A stretch of 64,000 nucleotides of DNA from the NCBI GenBank assembly GCA_958450325.1, contig OY288242.1, forward strand, positions 69,248,062-69,312,061. Reading direction: 5' to 3'. Positions 1 through 11,347 of this stretch are shown piece by piece. Each line of letters opens with the position of its first letter. The stretch's first letter is position 1. A program made the translations under genes and the position numbers. The DNA is from Agrostemma githago (taxonomy: Eukaryota; Streptophyta; Magnoliopsida; Caryophyllales; Caryophyllaceae). A model generated the notes under the pieces. That model had not been told where the DNA came from. It made no database searches and saw nothing but the letters and a program-made list of their open reading frames with translations.

Positions 1-660
1 GGTGCCTATGTATGGCCCACACACATAGGGGATCGAGCCTATATGTCTATCTCAGTCAGCTTATATGTCTGGGGGATTTATCCCCCATCACCTAGACCTA
101 GAGTTGGAATTACGAGGAGGCATTGGTAACAAACTAATGATAAAGTCAGACGTTTCAACATTTTTGGTGGAATTACGTCTGAATCCCTTATCATATGTAT
201 GTCGACTTTGGATTATTACTTATAAAACTGTGGAGAAATATGAAAGTAATTTGTTACGTACAATCCAGGACAAATTAATCTTATTTGCACCATTGAGTAG
301 AGGACAACCAGTTTCAAGGCTTCAATTACCTTTGTTACACACAGATTTCACGACAATCGACCTTCAAGAGTACACAACCTTTACAACTTAGGTGTAAACG
401 TAAACTGCAAATTGAACCCCGACAAGAACGTTGCCAAGATTCAGAAAACAGGTAAGAATAGAGAGTGAGATTTAGAGAGAGATATGGAAAGATGATTGTT
501 GTTATGTTCGACTGGTTTGAAATTGTAGACACCCACATTTTGACCACCAGATGTCTATAGCAGTTTCCAAAAAACACCCGATGATGATCGGACGTAAACA
601 TGACTTAATACACTCGATTTTGCACTCGGAATCAATAGTAGTTGGCACGAGCTTTTAGCG
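1..660. other. unclassified left-edge sequence
   Basis: No gene could be supported here. A 108-codon open frame at 65-391 has no motif I recognise and no typical start context. A GA-rich stretch follows at about 455-495. The segment ends where similarity to the LTR-type fragment at 664-3135 begins. It may be the remnant of an older mobile element, but nothing in the sequence proves this. Confidence 0.3.
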
Positions 661-952
661 GAGTAAAAATCTCACCAAACCGACCTCAAAGTCAGGCCCA
701 GTGGGTCGTTTCCAGTCAAATAAGACTAATTTGGGTCAAAACCGTCACAAAGGACAAAACCTTCTTTTAGCGACCAAGTCAAATCCCGGTCAAAGGCATT
801 TCCGAGCCATAAATATCTGACGCAGCATTCGAGAATCCAATTGGAAGTCCAATTCCTCACAAAAATCAGCCACGAAGAAGAATTAAGCAGCCAAAACTCT
901 TCCTTAAAGATAAAAATCAATCTCTAAATGAGACTCCTACTCGGCCCAGACC

Positions 953-1128
953 CACTCGATCGAGTGGACCGGCCACTCGGTCGAGTGAGCTCCTAAAAAA
1001 TGCCAAATCTAGCATTAGACCGAGCACTCGATCGAGTGTTGTGCACTACTCGATCGAGTGAGCTCCTACGCCAAATCTAGCATCAGACCGGGCACTCGAT
1101 CGAGTGTTGTGCACTACTCAATCGAGTG
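953..1128. repeat. palindrome cluster upstream of the TATA box, copy 1
   Basis: Six 14 bp sites match CACTCGATCGAGTG exactly or with one or two changes: 953-966, 974-987, 1025-1038, 1047-1060, 1093-1106 and 1115-1128. The last four are two tandem copies of a unit of about 68 bp that begins with a CCAAATCTAGCAT block. The cluster ends about 170 bp upstream of the TATAAATA box. Confidence 0.9.
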
Positions 1129-1295
1129 ACCCACGTTCCAGCTCAAAACCGGGAGTTTCTTTCTCCTTAAGTAAGACTCTCCTTTCCAAGAACGGAATCC
1201 CACTCCCTCTCAACCGTTGCTTTCTTCCTTGGCAAGAAACCGCCTTCCTATCCAAACACTAGGAATCTCCTATCCCGAGTGGGGGTATCTCATCC

Positions 1296-1303
1296 TATAA
1301 ATA
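1296..1303 (+). promoter_or_regulatory. TATA box of LTR-type promoter, copy 1
   Basis: TATAAATA lies in CCTATAAATACCCC. A matching TATAAATA stands at the equivalent place in the second copy (40916-40923). Conservation of the box in two diverged copies supports a real promoter rather than chance AT-richness. Confidence 0.6.
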
Positions 1304-2198
1304 CCCCACCCCCGACACATCAAGACACACAATTCAAATTCATACATCTACAACAGACAATTCATACATTCACATTCAAGTCATATCAACAATTCACAAC
1401 ACAACAATTCCAATCCCCACATACACAAATTACAACCCAGAATTCCAGCAATATTAGGCATATTATATTCTCATCTTTCCTCTAGAAATCCTATAGGATT
1501 CCAGACCATTCACAACCCGAAATTCTAGGCAACTTTAGGCAAACCATATACAAACCCGAGAGCAAAACTCGCCAAATCCCTTCCCTAACCATACACACCA
1601 TAACTCTCCTATATACATCTTAACGCTCTCGCGCCTAGGCCGCTACTACGAGTCCGTTTTCCAGATAATTAAGCATGTAGGTTGAGGGTGTTACAAAATC
1701 CCGTCTTCTCTCTTTCTCTCCTTCTTCTTGTTTTTTCGTCCGTCGTTGTCATTGTCGCTTTTTTTTATTTTCTTTTCTCGTTCCTAATATCGATATTATC
1801 GTACTATTTTCAACAAACATTATTTCCTAGGATTCGATATCGACTCTGTAGTCGAATATCGGACCTAAAAGGAATCAATCAAACAAAACCGTTTTCAAAA
1901 ACTTTTCTCGTTGATGCCAAAGTAATTGTCACATAGTCCTAAAAAGACTAATACGACATTACAGCGCGAAGGGATTTATTTAGATTCAAAACAATTTCTA
2001 AATATATCTTTTTCTTACGATCGCTCTAAATATTGGATACCGATTTTGTAGTCGAATATCAAATATTGACGAGTTCTGAAAATTTTAAGTCGGGTATAAA
2101 TTATGCCATATTTTTACACGGCTTAACAAATTTATCAATTTTCAAAAACTAAAAGCAACATCAAAAATTGCAAATCGAGTCACCCCTCGAACAGGGGG

Positions 2199-2380
2199 CA
2201 CTCGATCGAGTGTCATAGCCACTCGGTCGAGTGACACCCCCAAAACAGGACCAGAAAGCTTTTTTTAAGGACCACTCGATCGACTCCCGTCATGACTCGA
2301 TCGAGTGACATCTCAAAATCCGAACAGAAGGCTTTTCCCGAAGTCCACTCGGTCGAGTCCATCCATGACTCGATCGAGTG
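2199..2380. repeat. second palindrome cluster, copy 1
   Basis: Six more sites of the same family lie downstream of the TATA box: 2199-2212, 2220-2233, 2273-2286, 2294-2307, 2346-2359 and 2367-2380. They come in pairs, one CACTCG-type site followed 7-9 bp later by another, with a spacer of about 40 bp between pairs. Two sites end in GACTC/GAGTC instead of GAGTG. Confidence 0.9.
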
Positions 2381-3135
2381 GCCTTTGTCACGACAAATCC
2401 GTGAACCTTCAACATATTTCAAGCTTCGATAAAACTTTTTTAACGACTTTGGTCAACACGTGTCAAGTCTATCACGTGTCCTTATCTTTTCAAAACCTTG
2501 CTTCATATTATTTATGTCATTCTAATCTTTTCTATAAACCGTTACTAACTCATTTGTTGCTATTTTTGCATCTCTTTTGTTTTATTGTACTAAAACGAAT
2601 CTCACATGCTAAAACAACTTCGACTTAGTTCAATATGCATTAAACGACGTAGAACAAACATAATTCACATGTTTAGTCTAAAAAGCCTTGTTTGCATATC
2701 ATTCAACCGTCGAACTAACGCGCGTACAACAAAAACGAACGATATCTTAGTAAAGGCCGCTAAGTGCGGCGGGGTTGGGTGTTCTTTGTGAACTTCCCAA
2801 CACGTACCCTCACCCCTTACTCAGAACCATGGTTTCCGGATGTCCGAATCCATTGGCATACGAGAGTCATTCAATACCCGATTACCGATAATGTCGGTAT
2901 CGGTATCGCAATGCTAAGGGACGAACCCAATAAATTCTGAAATCGGAATGGGCCGTACTTTGTGCACGGCCCACTACGACATAGAGTGGGTTCGAATGGG
3001 CCCGAACTCCCACAAAGTTCGGTGGCGACTCCTACTTCGATTTAAATTTCAACTCGAGATCCATCTCACATGAGATTCATTCGCCTCCCCAAACCTGCGC
3101 GTGACCGCGTCGGGGTGGACCGATGTCATGTCCCC

Positions 3136-3517
3136 ATAAATTTTGAAGGATGTGGAATCTATAGTGTATATGGGTTGAGAAAACAAAGTTGACATTTATG
3201 AAGGCAACAGAAAACGAGACTGGTAGGTGCAAGGAACCCGCCATTGTACATAAAAGTGGGGCCAATGCCTGCACCACAGGTGCTCTACCAAAGAGCAAAT
3301 CTCGAGCCCGGGCGAGCGCGCCCATAGTTTGAGGCCAAAACCACACACCTCCATGGCTCCATAAAAGATCCACTAAATGTGAGAAAAATCACCAAATATC
3401 TTGTTTTCTCAATGCGGGATATAAAACAAAAGAGTTTCTTTTAAAGCATAAAAATAACATTAAATTGAAGATATTAAGATATATTAACGTATAAACGGTA
3501 TATCACCGTATATATGA
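3136..3517. other. spacer between LTR fragment and LINE
   Basis: This stretch has no recognised gene. On the minus strand it has a GC-rich core at about 3290-3330 with a GGTAGAGCACC word that resembles a tRNA A-box, but no matching B-box at the right distance and no cloverleaf were seen. Confidence 0.3.
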
Positions 3518-3591
3518 TATCTTAGTATGTTTTTTTTTTGGTAAAGGGTAAGAATGTATTAAAAAATATGGATCAATGTACATGTAAATGG

Positions 3592-6500
3592 CTACATCAA
3601 ATTATGCAGCCATCTAGAATCTCTAGCCCGTAGCGGGTATTTAATCTTAGACATAATTCTATCCCGTACATCCGATTTGATCAATTTGATGATAATTTGA
3701 GGTCGCTGCACCGATCCTTCAATTATACACAAATTTCGTTGCCTCCAAACATGGTAAATCATGGCGCGGATGACGTTGCATTGCAACTTCGATCCCCGCA
3801 TCTTACTCTCCCAAAGCAGGGTATCATTTCTCGGTATCTGTTTCTTCACCCACAAGCTTAAGTCGTTGACAATCTAAGAGCTCCACCCACACCCAAAGAA
3901 CAGATGCTCCAAACTCTCGTCCTGAGCCTCACATAAATAGCACCGGTCTGATTCAGCAACACCAAACCTTACCAGATTTATCCTAGTGTTTAGAGCCCTC
4001 CTAAACACTAGCCAAGAAATAAAGCTATGTTTAGGAACGCTCCAACCACTCCAAACGAGACGAGCCCAAGGAGCCTTCGGCTTGTGAGTCTGAATGCCCT
4101 CGTAACCCCCGGAGATCGCGTAATAGGTGCACGAACCATGCCATAAACCATTCACATACATGTGCTTAATTTTTTCCTTAGCCTGACAGATCTTACGCCA
4201 AGCCCAGGTGACATCGGTGTTGGGCTGGTATTCCATCCAATCACGTCCCTTGAGATAAATACTATTCACCCACCGAACCCATAAGCGATCCGGCTGATCA
4301 AACACCCATGAGGCCAGTTTGGCCACAGCAGCCTGATTCCAAGCATAAAGGTCTCTAAGCCCCAAACCCCCTTCCAACTTAGGACTACAGATTTTCTCCC
4401 AGCTCACTAGGGCCCAATTATTTCCCTCCACCCCACCATTCCAAAGGAATTTGCGGCACAGCGAAATTATTCTAGTCATTACATAAGTCGGGATAATAAA
4501 AACCATTGCCCAATAATTATGCAGCTGAGACAGCACAACCTGGACCAAGGTCAGTCTATCCACATAGGAGAGTTTTCTAGCGCCAATGCTTGAAATTCGC
4601 GAAATAATACGTGCTATCAAACTCTCACAATCTATTTTACCTAGTCGAGTACTTTGGATAGGAAGGCCAAGATAACGAAAAGGCATCGTACCTTCCACAC
4701 AGCCTGAAAATTGCAGTATAGCAGCTTTCTTATCTTCATCAACTCCAGCAAAATAAGCATGGGATTTACCAATGCTTATATTCAGTCCCGTAGCCCTGCT
4801 AAAGGTAGCAAAATCCCTCCACAAAAATTCCATCGAATCAGGCTCCCCTTTACAAAAGAGAAGCAGATCATCAGCGAACATCAGGTGTGTAAGTTTCATC
4901 GGCCCACACTTTGGATGATATCTAAAATTTCTATCCATCTTCCCATGGTTCATAATACGGGAAAAATACTCCATACAAATTGTGAACAGCAAAGGCGACA
5001 TCGGATCCCCCTGCCTCAATCCTCTCTTCCCACGGAAGAACCCGAAATTATCCCCATTAGCACAGAGAGAGTATGAGACCGACGTAACGCACTCCATAAT
5101 CAGAAAACGGAAGTGGTCCGAAAAATCTAAGGCTCTCAACATCTGGTCAACAAAACTCCATTCCACACTATCGTAGGCTTTGTGAATATCCACCTTGAAC
5201 AAGCATCTAGGCGAAACCCGCCCTCTCCTGTACATTTTAACTAGGTCTTGGCATATCAGCACATTTTCCACAATACTCCGACCCTCGATAAAACCACCCT
5301 GTGTTGGCGAGATTATGTGGGGAAGAACTTTGGCCATTCTCGAACACATTATTTTAGCAATACATTTGTAAACAACATTGCAACACGCAAGCGGCCTAAA
5401 TTCTTTCACAGACTAAGGCCTGCTTACTTTTGGAATCAAAGTTATAATAGCACAGTTCAGTTGTTTCAGCAACTTACCAGATATGAAGAAATCTTGAATA
5501 GCTCTGACCACATCGCCTCCTATAATGTCCCACGAGTCAATAAAAAATTGACTAGTGAAACCGTCCGGACCTGGCGCTTTATCCCGAGGAATAAAATGCA
5601 TTGCCTTCTTGATTTTCGACTCCGTGAAACACTCCCCAAGCCAACTTTTGTGTTCCTCAGAACACAACTTACCTTGTCGGATTAAGCCAACATTAACGTC
5701 TTCAACGGATCTAGACTCCCCCAAAAGCTTATGGAAGCACCGAAGGAATGCACCTTCAATTGCAGCCTTGTTCGAACATTCGAGTCCGTCTTCATCAACG
5801 ATTTGAACAATGGCATTGTGGGCTCGGCGTGCCCTCAGAATACCGTGAAAGTACGCGGAGTTCACATCACCCTCTTTAATCCACTTTTGTTTCGATTTCT
5901 ATGCCCAAAAATCAGACCTCGCAGCCTGTAACTCACGCACCTGCTCATTCACATTCTGTTCTTTGCGCATCAGTTCAGCAGATCGATCAGTACGCATACG
6001 CACCTGCAAATCAGCCAATCTAACTTCCGCCTAGCTGCACCGGTTCTCTATATCCGCGAAGGAGCTGGAGTTGAGCTGCTTCAGTGGCGCTTTTAGCCTT
6101 TTCAGCTTCGAGACAAGCTGGAACATCTTCGTACCAATGATCCGCTCACCCCAAATCTCCCCCACACAACTCATGAAATTCGGGGACCTACTCCACATAT
6201 TCATGTACTTGAAGGATCGATTCTTCCTAACCGGCGGGCTCTCTAATTGAACAATACACGGGCAATGATCAAAGGTCCCTTCCGGAAGGAAATTAGCAAA
6301 CCCATTCGGGTATAACCTTGCCATATCATCGTTCACCATACACCGATCAATACGACTAAAAACTCGAGTTTCCACAATTCTATGCTTATTATTCCAAGTG
6401 AACCAGGATCCACTCGCCCGAAAATTTCCAATTTCGCAATTAGCAATACAATCACGAAATTGGTTCATATCCTCGTCTGACGAATTACCTCCAAGTCGTT

Positions 6501-6945
6501 CCCGAGCATCAATAACACAATTAAAGTCACCCAAAATCATCCAAGGCCCGGAATGTGCATAGGATTCAAGTTTTTGCCAAAGGTCAACCCGCCCCATCGT
6601 GGAATTAAATGCATACACAAACGTAAGCAAATAATCTTTCCCCGAATTAGTGGTCACCTTAACATGAATACTTTGAGCACTATACTCCAACATCGTCAGA
6701 TTCACCTTATCATGTTTCCATAATAGCCAAACCCGACCACCTTCACCGCAATGGTTATTGGTCGTAATACTCCAGTCAGAGAACACATTTTGATGAACTT
6801 TCGCGTAAGCCTTATTCTTTATTTTAGTCTCAAGTAAACCAAACACGTCTACTTGCTGCTTCCTAATAAACTCACTAATAGCACGCTGTTTATTTATGTT
6901 ACACATACCGCGCACATTCCAACACCCAATATTATGTATTCCCAT
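3592..6945 (-). pseudogene. LINE ORF2: endonuclease-reverse transcriptase with four TAG stops
   Basis: One uninterrupted frame of 1118 codons runs from ATG at 6945 to the final TAG at 3592 and is broken only by four TAG codons, at 6031, 5899, 5413 and 3874. In order it encodes an APE-type endonuclease (WNVRG, LLETK, LGDFNCV, DHCP motifs), an LINE reverse transcriptase (KAPGPDGF, KVDIHKAYDSVEW, GLRQGDPMSPLLF and the catalytic FADDLLLF), and a zf-RVT zinc-binding domain (CYLCEAQDESLEHLFFGC). Each TAG falls where a Gln codon (CAG) is plausible, for example between KVSRP and SVKEFRPLACC. No frameshift exists. The protein would act in target-primed reverse transcription, but this copy cannot make it without readthrough. 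Confidence 0.92.
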
Positions 6946-8146
6946 GAATAACTAATTCCAACCCAACCCCTTCATTCCTCACTACCGCTTCTTTTCTCGG
7001 AGAACCCACAATCATATCAGCATAGGAAACACCAATTTCTACTTCTTTAGAAGATCTCGAATCCTTATTCACGGTTCCACCCGGCCCCTGTGCATAAGGT
7101 TTCGCTTTACCAACAGTCGAGCCACCCAAACCGTGAGCAGCAGTGGGTTTGGCAGCAACAAGCAGTCTCGGTGTAGGCTGCTTCGCAACAGCCCCTCCCT
7201 CGACCTTCTTCTGTTTCATTTCCTGCCTCGCCTTCCTTAACTCATCTTTCCTACATTCCCGATTCTCATGGCCATACCCTTTGCATTTAGAACACCATAT
7301 AGGTTTCCACTCATACTTGACAAAAATTTCGATCACATTTTCCTTCTCATCTAGAAATTTGATTTCATTCCTAAATTTTTGCCCCACCTTAGCCATAACC
7401 ATGACCCTAGCATACCCTAATCTAGAGCGTTCTTCCGTAGCCAAGTCAGACTTGACATACGGTCCCACAAGAGAGGCAATCCGGGGCAAACATCTACCCC
7501 AAAATTTCAAGGGCAAGTCATGAAACTGAATCCAAACAGGCACTTCATGAACGTCGTTTTTATCCAACTTAGCATCAGGAGTCCATTCTTTCACAATCAG
7601 GGGTTTATTGTCAAACATATAAAGACCATGATCGAGAATTTTTACCTTAGCTGCCTTGTCCTTGAACCGGACTAAGAAAATGTCGTTTGGGAGAAAAGAG
7701 ATCTTGTCAATTCCGTGTTCTTTCCATATCCTTCTCACAAAACCTTCCACCACTTCCCAAGGTGGGTTAGCACCCATAATGAAGCAGTAAACAGCAGAAC
7801 TCCAAAATTCAATCTCGTCATCCACGTCGTCTTCGGAAAAACGTAAAAGTTCCTCTTCATCCTCCATGTCGACGACCCTTTTCCCTTCCCTCTGTTTCCA
7901 GCCCCCGGAATCTATTGTCATCTCGGCACCTGTTTCCGGAACGAAATCAGGATCGTCATCATCCTCCAAATCAGATACATAATTCAATCCCGGAATGTCA
8001 TTCACCGTATTGTTCATTGTGTTCTTCGAACTGTCATCCAAATTCGTGTTCTTCACTACTTTTCGTAAAAGTTCCTCTTTTGCCTTTTTCGTGATGGGTT
8101 TCATAGCCTTAGTCCCTCTCGAGATAGCCTTCGATTTCTGTCTCAT
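6932..8146 (-). CDS. LINE ORF1: DUF4283 / CCHC zinc-knuckle protein
   Basis: Open frame of 404 codons, intact. Residues about 115-270 match the DUF4283-type fold found in plant LINE ORF1 proteins, with the run VPVWIQFHDLP near the middle. This is followed by a CCHC zinc knuckle CSKCKGYGHENREC and a Lys/Arg-rich segment. The N-terminus is rich in Lys, Asp and Glu. Family members bind LINE RNA and are thought to act as chaperones in the ribonucleoprotein particle. The stop codon overlaps the ORF2 start by 14 nt (ATGGGAATACATAA read in two frames), so ORF2 is probably reached by reinitiation. It is a mobile-element protein, not a host gene. Confidence 0.9.
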   Translation of the reverse strand: MRQKSKAISRGTKAMKPITKKAKEELLRKVVKNTNLDDSSKNTMNNTVNDIPGLNYVSDLEDDDDPDFVPETGAEMTIDSGGWKQREGKRVVDMEDEEELLRFSEDDVDDEIEFWSSAVYCFIMGANPPWEVVEGFVRRIWKEHGIDKISFLPNDIFLVRFKDKAAKVKILDHGLYMFDNKPLIVKEWTPDAKLDKNDVHEVPVWIQFHDLPLKFWGRCLPRIASLVGPYVKSDLATEERSRLGYARVMVMAKVGQKFRNEIKFLDEKENVIEIFVKYEWKPIWCSKCKGYGHENRECRKDELRKARQEMKQKKVEGGAVAKQPTPRLLVAAKPTAAHGLGGSTVGKAKPYAQGPGGTVNKDSRSSKEVEIGVSYADMIVGSPRKEAVVRNEGVGLELVIHGNT

Positions 8147-8279
8147 CGAAATTACGTGAAAAACTGGACGTATTCCAGCCTAGTCGACGACAGGGCCAGA
8201 AGACGTCGCAAAATGTAGCCGCCGGAAATCTCCAGAGGATCTCAAGGGTTTTTTCGATTTTTTTTATCTTAGTATGTTT

Positions 8280-10437
8280 AGTAAATATAATCAATTCAAT
8301 ATATATTAATAAAGCAGAAACTTTTCGAGCGATATGATTTGTCCAAGTTTTTTACTTCGTAATATATTAATAAAGTTTGTATATGAAAAAAATCTACTCC
8401 ACCTATGACTCAATTTTTTTAAAAAAAATTTAAATAAAGAATATAAAAATTTGTATAATAAAAAACAATCCTACTCCATTTAAGATTAAAAAAATTATCC
8501 CACAACAAAAAACTACGATAAGATGATAAAATCTACAATATATTAATAAGACCAATCATCCGGTTCTTAGATATCAACCAGAAATTAAAAGTTATCCCAA
8601 ATTTTCTCAAATTCTATGTAAATAATAGCAATCATCCTTTTTTAGATACGGAGTATCAATCATCCGTTCTTAGATACGGAGTATCAATATTCCGAGTCTT
8701 AAAAAAAGCTCAGAAGATTATAAACTTAAATAAAAAAGTTCTCTCATTGAAAAGTTATAATATGGTGATGAATTCTATATTACTCCTAAGATAAATAATA
8801 GGTACAAATGTGTAAATGTTAAATATTTGTTTAATATTAAATGTAGGGTAAATAGTGAGTTTAAAGTATTTGTTTAATATTAAAACAATGACTAAAATGA
8901 AAATGAAAACCTGAACTTGAATGTCCAAAAAAGGAAAATAGTAGCTTAGACTTGAACGGAGGGAGTATATATAAATAAGATTATTCATTCTTAGATATTA
9001 ACTAAAAATCTTTTGTGTCTTAAAAAAATCCCTTAAGCCTATAAAGTTAAGTAAAATTATCTCACATCGAAAAATTATAATGAGGTCATAGATTTCTACG
9101 GGGTATTATATAAATAAGAGTAATAAATCGTTATTAGATATTAACCAAAAGTCTTTTGAGTCATAAAATGAATTTAAAAATAATTTTTAAGACCAAAAAT
9201 CTGTTAATTCATAAGAAATTCTAAAAATATAACATTAAAATTTTAAAATAATTAATAATAAAAATAAAATTATTATTATTATTATCCCAATTCAAGCAAA
9301 TATATTTTATTTTCCTTTATTTATTATGATAAATAAGATTAATCGTTCGTTCGTAGATATCAACCAAAAAATTTCTCACATCGAAAAATTATAAGAAGAT
9401 GATGGAATATTATATTATGAATAAGCAGAGTAATCATTCGTCCTTAAATGTCAACAAAAAATTTAAGAAAGTATGATTATCAACCAAATTGCATGGTCCT
9501 AAGACTCTAACGTGATGAGTATTTACAATTATAAATATGAAGTCGTAATTTTCAACTTTGCTATCATTTCAAATGCGTTCAAATTATACTACTATATAAA
9601 TAAGCAATGCAAGGGTATGCATCATTACTTTAACCGACAGCATTTGTTCTTATAACTTGTGCGTTGATGATGACAAATTTGTTTTTTTATCACATGTTTC
9701 ATCGTTATTAATTGTAATATGTTCTCATTTTACCCAGTGAATATTTATATCTACGTATATTTATGTGTGAGGTACTTTAATTAGTCTTTCATTCTAGCTA
9801 TAATGCACCATATATAATGCCTATAATTTAATTTGACGTTTACCGCATATATTATCTCTGATCCCTTGAAACACATTCACGTATGTGTATAATATTCATT
9901 TACTATTTGGCATACCCTTACCTTCGACTGACTCTCTACTGTTGTGCAGTCTCACCAATTTATGTAATCATCCAAATGTGTATCCTTATCAACGTCACTA
10001 ACAAGCGGCACGTGCCTCGCACGGGTTTTCCAGCTAGTACAATAATATTGTGTGAATATTTCGATATTATTATCTGGATAGAATTAGGAATAATATCATT
10101 AAGATATGATTTATGACTGGTATCATAGTTTGAGTCAGTGATATCTTTGTGATCCCCTATCCCCAATTCATTAAAACAAAATCAAGGGACAATAAGGACT
10201 TTTCAACTTTTCCGCCAAAATACTCCCCATAATTGTTGAAAACGGGTTTCTTAACCTAACAATTTCATTTAAGTATTTAAGGTCCAATTCAACGAATATG
10301 TACGTCATATGTTGTCAAAGTTTTTATTTAAAAAATGGGCTCAATTACGAGTATTATATATTCCCTAATTTTTAGCAAATACGAGTATTATATTCCCTAA
10401 AAACCTATTAGACTACAAATTAGGCAAATAAATACAA

Positions 10438-10476
<39 letters not shown>

Positions 10477-10600
10477 CAAATAATAGATCAAAGATTATAT
10501 TACTTGAAAGATATAACTTATAAATATTAAGTTGATATAATTTCTGGCGCCTTACTTTTTACCAATTAAAAATTAAAAATATTTGTTTAATAATGATCAT
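8280..10600. repeat. AT-rich spacer with a degenerate dispersed repeat
   Basis: No gene is visible. A degenerate unit recurs at irregular spacing between about 8560 and 9460. It is anchored by TTAGATATYAACC-like words at 8564, 8991, 9131, 9351 and 9441, and by CTCACATCGAAAAATTATAA at about 9060 and 9368. The copies are in the same orientation. Simple-sequence and poly(A/T) tracts fill the rest. Short open frames here look like chance frames in AT-rich DNA. Confidence 0.5.
10437..10476. repeat. (AAT)n microsatellite
   Basis: An uninterrupted run of about 13 AAT units is visible in AT-rich intergenic sequence. Confidence 0.95.
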
Positions 10601-10607
10601 ATTTAAT

Positions 10608-11347
10608 GGGTCGTGCTTTTTCCTAACGAGCGTTTACTCAACCCTAACGACATTTTACCTATTTGCCCCCGTCATTTTCCAACGCTCTCAAAAGTGATGT
10701 TTACTTTCTCTCTAAAAAAACTCCCAAATTTGACCTAATTGAATTTGACCACCCAACCCGTCGTCCATCAGCACCACCACCACCACCACTGTGACCACCG
10801 CCACCACCATCATCTAATTCGTTCCCTAAACTTTAATTTACTTCACCAATTACAATTAAACAATAATTAAAAAAAATGTAACTAAACCCTAATTTAATTC
10901 TTCAATTTCAATTAAATTTTGATTAGCCAAAATAATTAATGTAACCAAACAATTTATTTAGGGAAAACAACAATTAGCTTATCATTAATTGAATTAGGGC
11001 TAATGATCGATCCCCAAATTTACTCCACCAATTTCAATTAAACAATAATTAGAAGAAAAAAAATAACAATATCTTAATTTAATCCTTCAATTTTTCAATT
11101 AAAGAGTAATTTGAAAAAGTAATTACCGTAACCAAACAAGTAATTTAGGAAAAACGGTAATTACTCCATCACTAATTGAATTGGTACTCATAATCGAATT
11201 GTAATTGTAGTTTGAATAATTGTAGACAAATGAAACAAAAATTGTTCTTAGTGGAGAGAACAATGAATTATGAGAAGGGTAAATTTGGAAATATTAAGAA
11301 AAATACGTTAGGATTGAGTAAAGTTGCGTTAGGAAAAAGTAATTTCG
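10608..11347 (+). mobile_element. MITE family A, copy 1 (740 bp)
   Basis: Bounded by the 8 bp duplication TATTTAAT at 10600-10607 and 11348-11355. Near-terminal inverted repeats are seen: CTTTTTCCTAACG on the left, followed by a diverged stretch and then TTTACTCAACCCTAACG; the right end is the reverse complement of CTTTTTCCTAACGCAACTTTACTCAATCCTAACG. The outermost 8 bp of each end do not pair. A second copy in opposite orientation lies at 14331-15095 with a different 8 bp duplication. There is no coding capacity; the 113-codon frame at 11212 crosses the element end and is spurious. An 8 bp duplication fits hAT-type transposition (inference). Confidence 0.85.

Larger units (their letters stand above)
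664..3135 (+). mobile_element. LTR-type non-coding retroelement fragment, copy 1
   Basis: This stretch is related along its whole length to 40519-43440. Both begin with an AAACCGACCTCAAA block, carry a cluster of CACTCGATCGAGTG palindromes, then a TATAAATA box, a second palindrome cluster about 1.2 kb further on, a GGCGGGGTTGGGTGT block, a TTCGGTGGCGACTCC block that looks like an LTR end with a primer-binding site, and both stop at GTCATGTCC. No coding domain is present. The TATA box and the GGTGGCGACTCC block suggest a long LTR plus leader of a Ty3-type element, possibly of the Tat/Ogre/Retand kind; that assignment is inference. No target-site duplication was found, so this is a fragment or an old solo LTR. 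Confidence 0.6.
3518..8279 (-). mobile_element. near full-length L1-type LINE with 15 bp target-site duplication
   Basis: The element proper is 3533-8264. The 15 bp TATCTTAGTATGTTT occurs at 3518-3532 and again at 8265-8279, a perfect target-site duplication. On the minus strand it carries a short leader, ORF1 (CCHC nucleic-acid-binding protein), ORF2 (endonuclease, reverse transcriptase, zf-RVT) and a 3' end TTTACC followed by an A tail, seen on the plus strand as a T run at 3531-3539. The same TTTACC(A)n end occurs in the LINEs ending near 47324 and 57072. The only damage seen is four in-frame TAG codons in ORF2. The perfect duplication and the absence of frameshifts argue for a fairly recent insertion. 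Confidence 0.93.

Noticed and set aside
953..1128. CRISPR-like array from regularly spaced palindromes
   Set aside because: This is plant DNA, the sites are only 14 bp, spacers are not unique sequences of constant length, and two units are part of a 68 bp tandem duplication.
1279..1485. 68-codon frame after the TATA box of LTR copy 1
   Set aside because: Composition is low-complexity (Thr, Gln, His) from a CA-rich leader, and the equivalent region of copy 2 has no such frame.
3077..3373. 98-codon minus frame and a tRNA A-box-like GGTAGAGCACC
   Set aside because: No protein motif, and no B-box or cloverleaf was found at the right distance, so neither a gene nor a tRNA or SINE can be supported.
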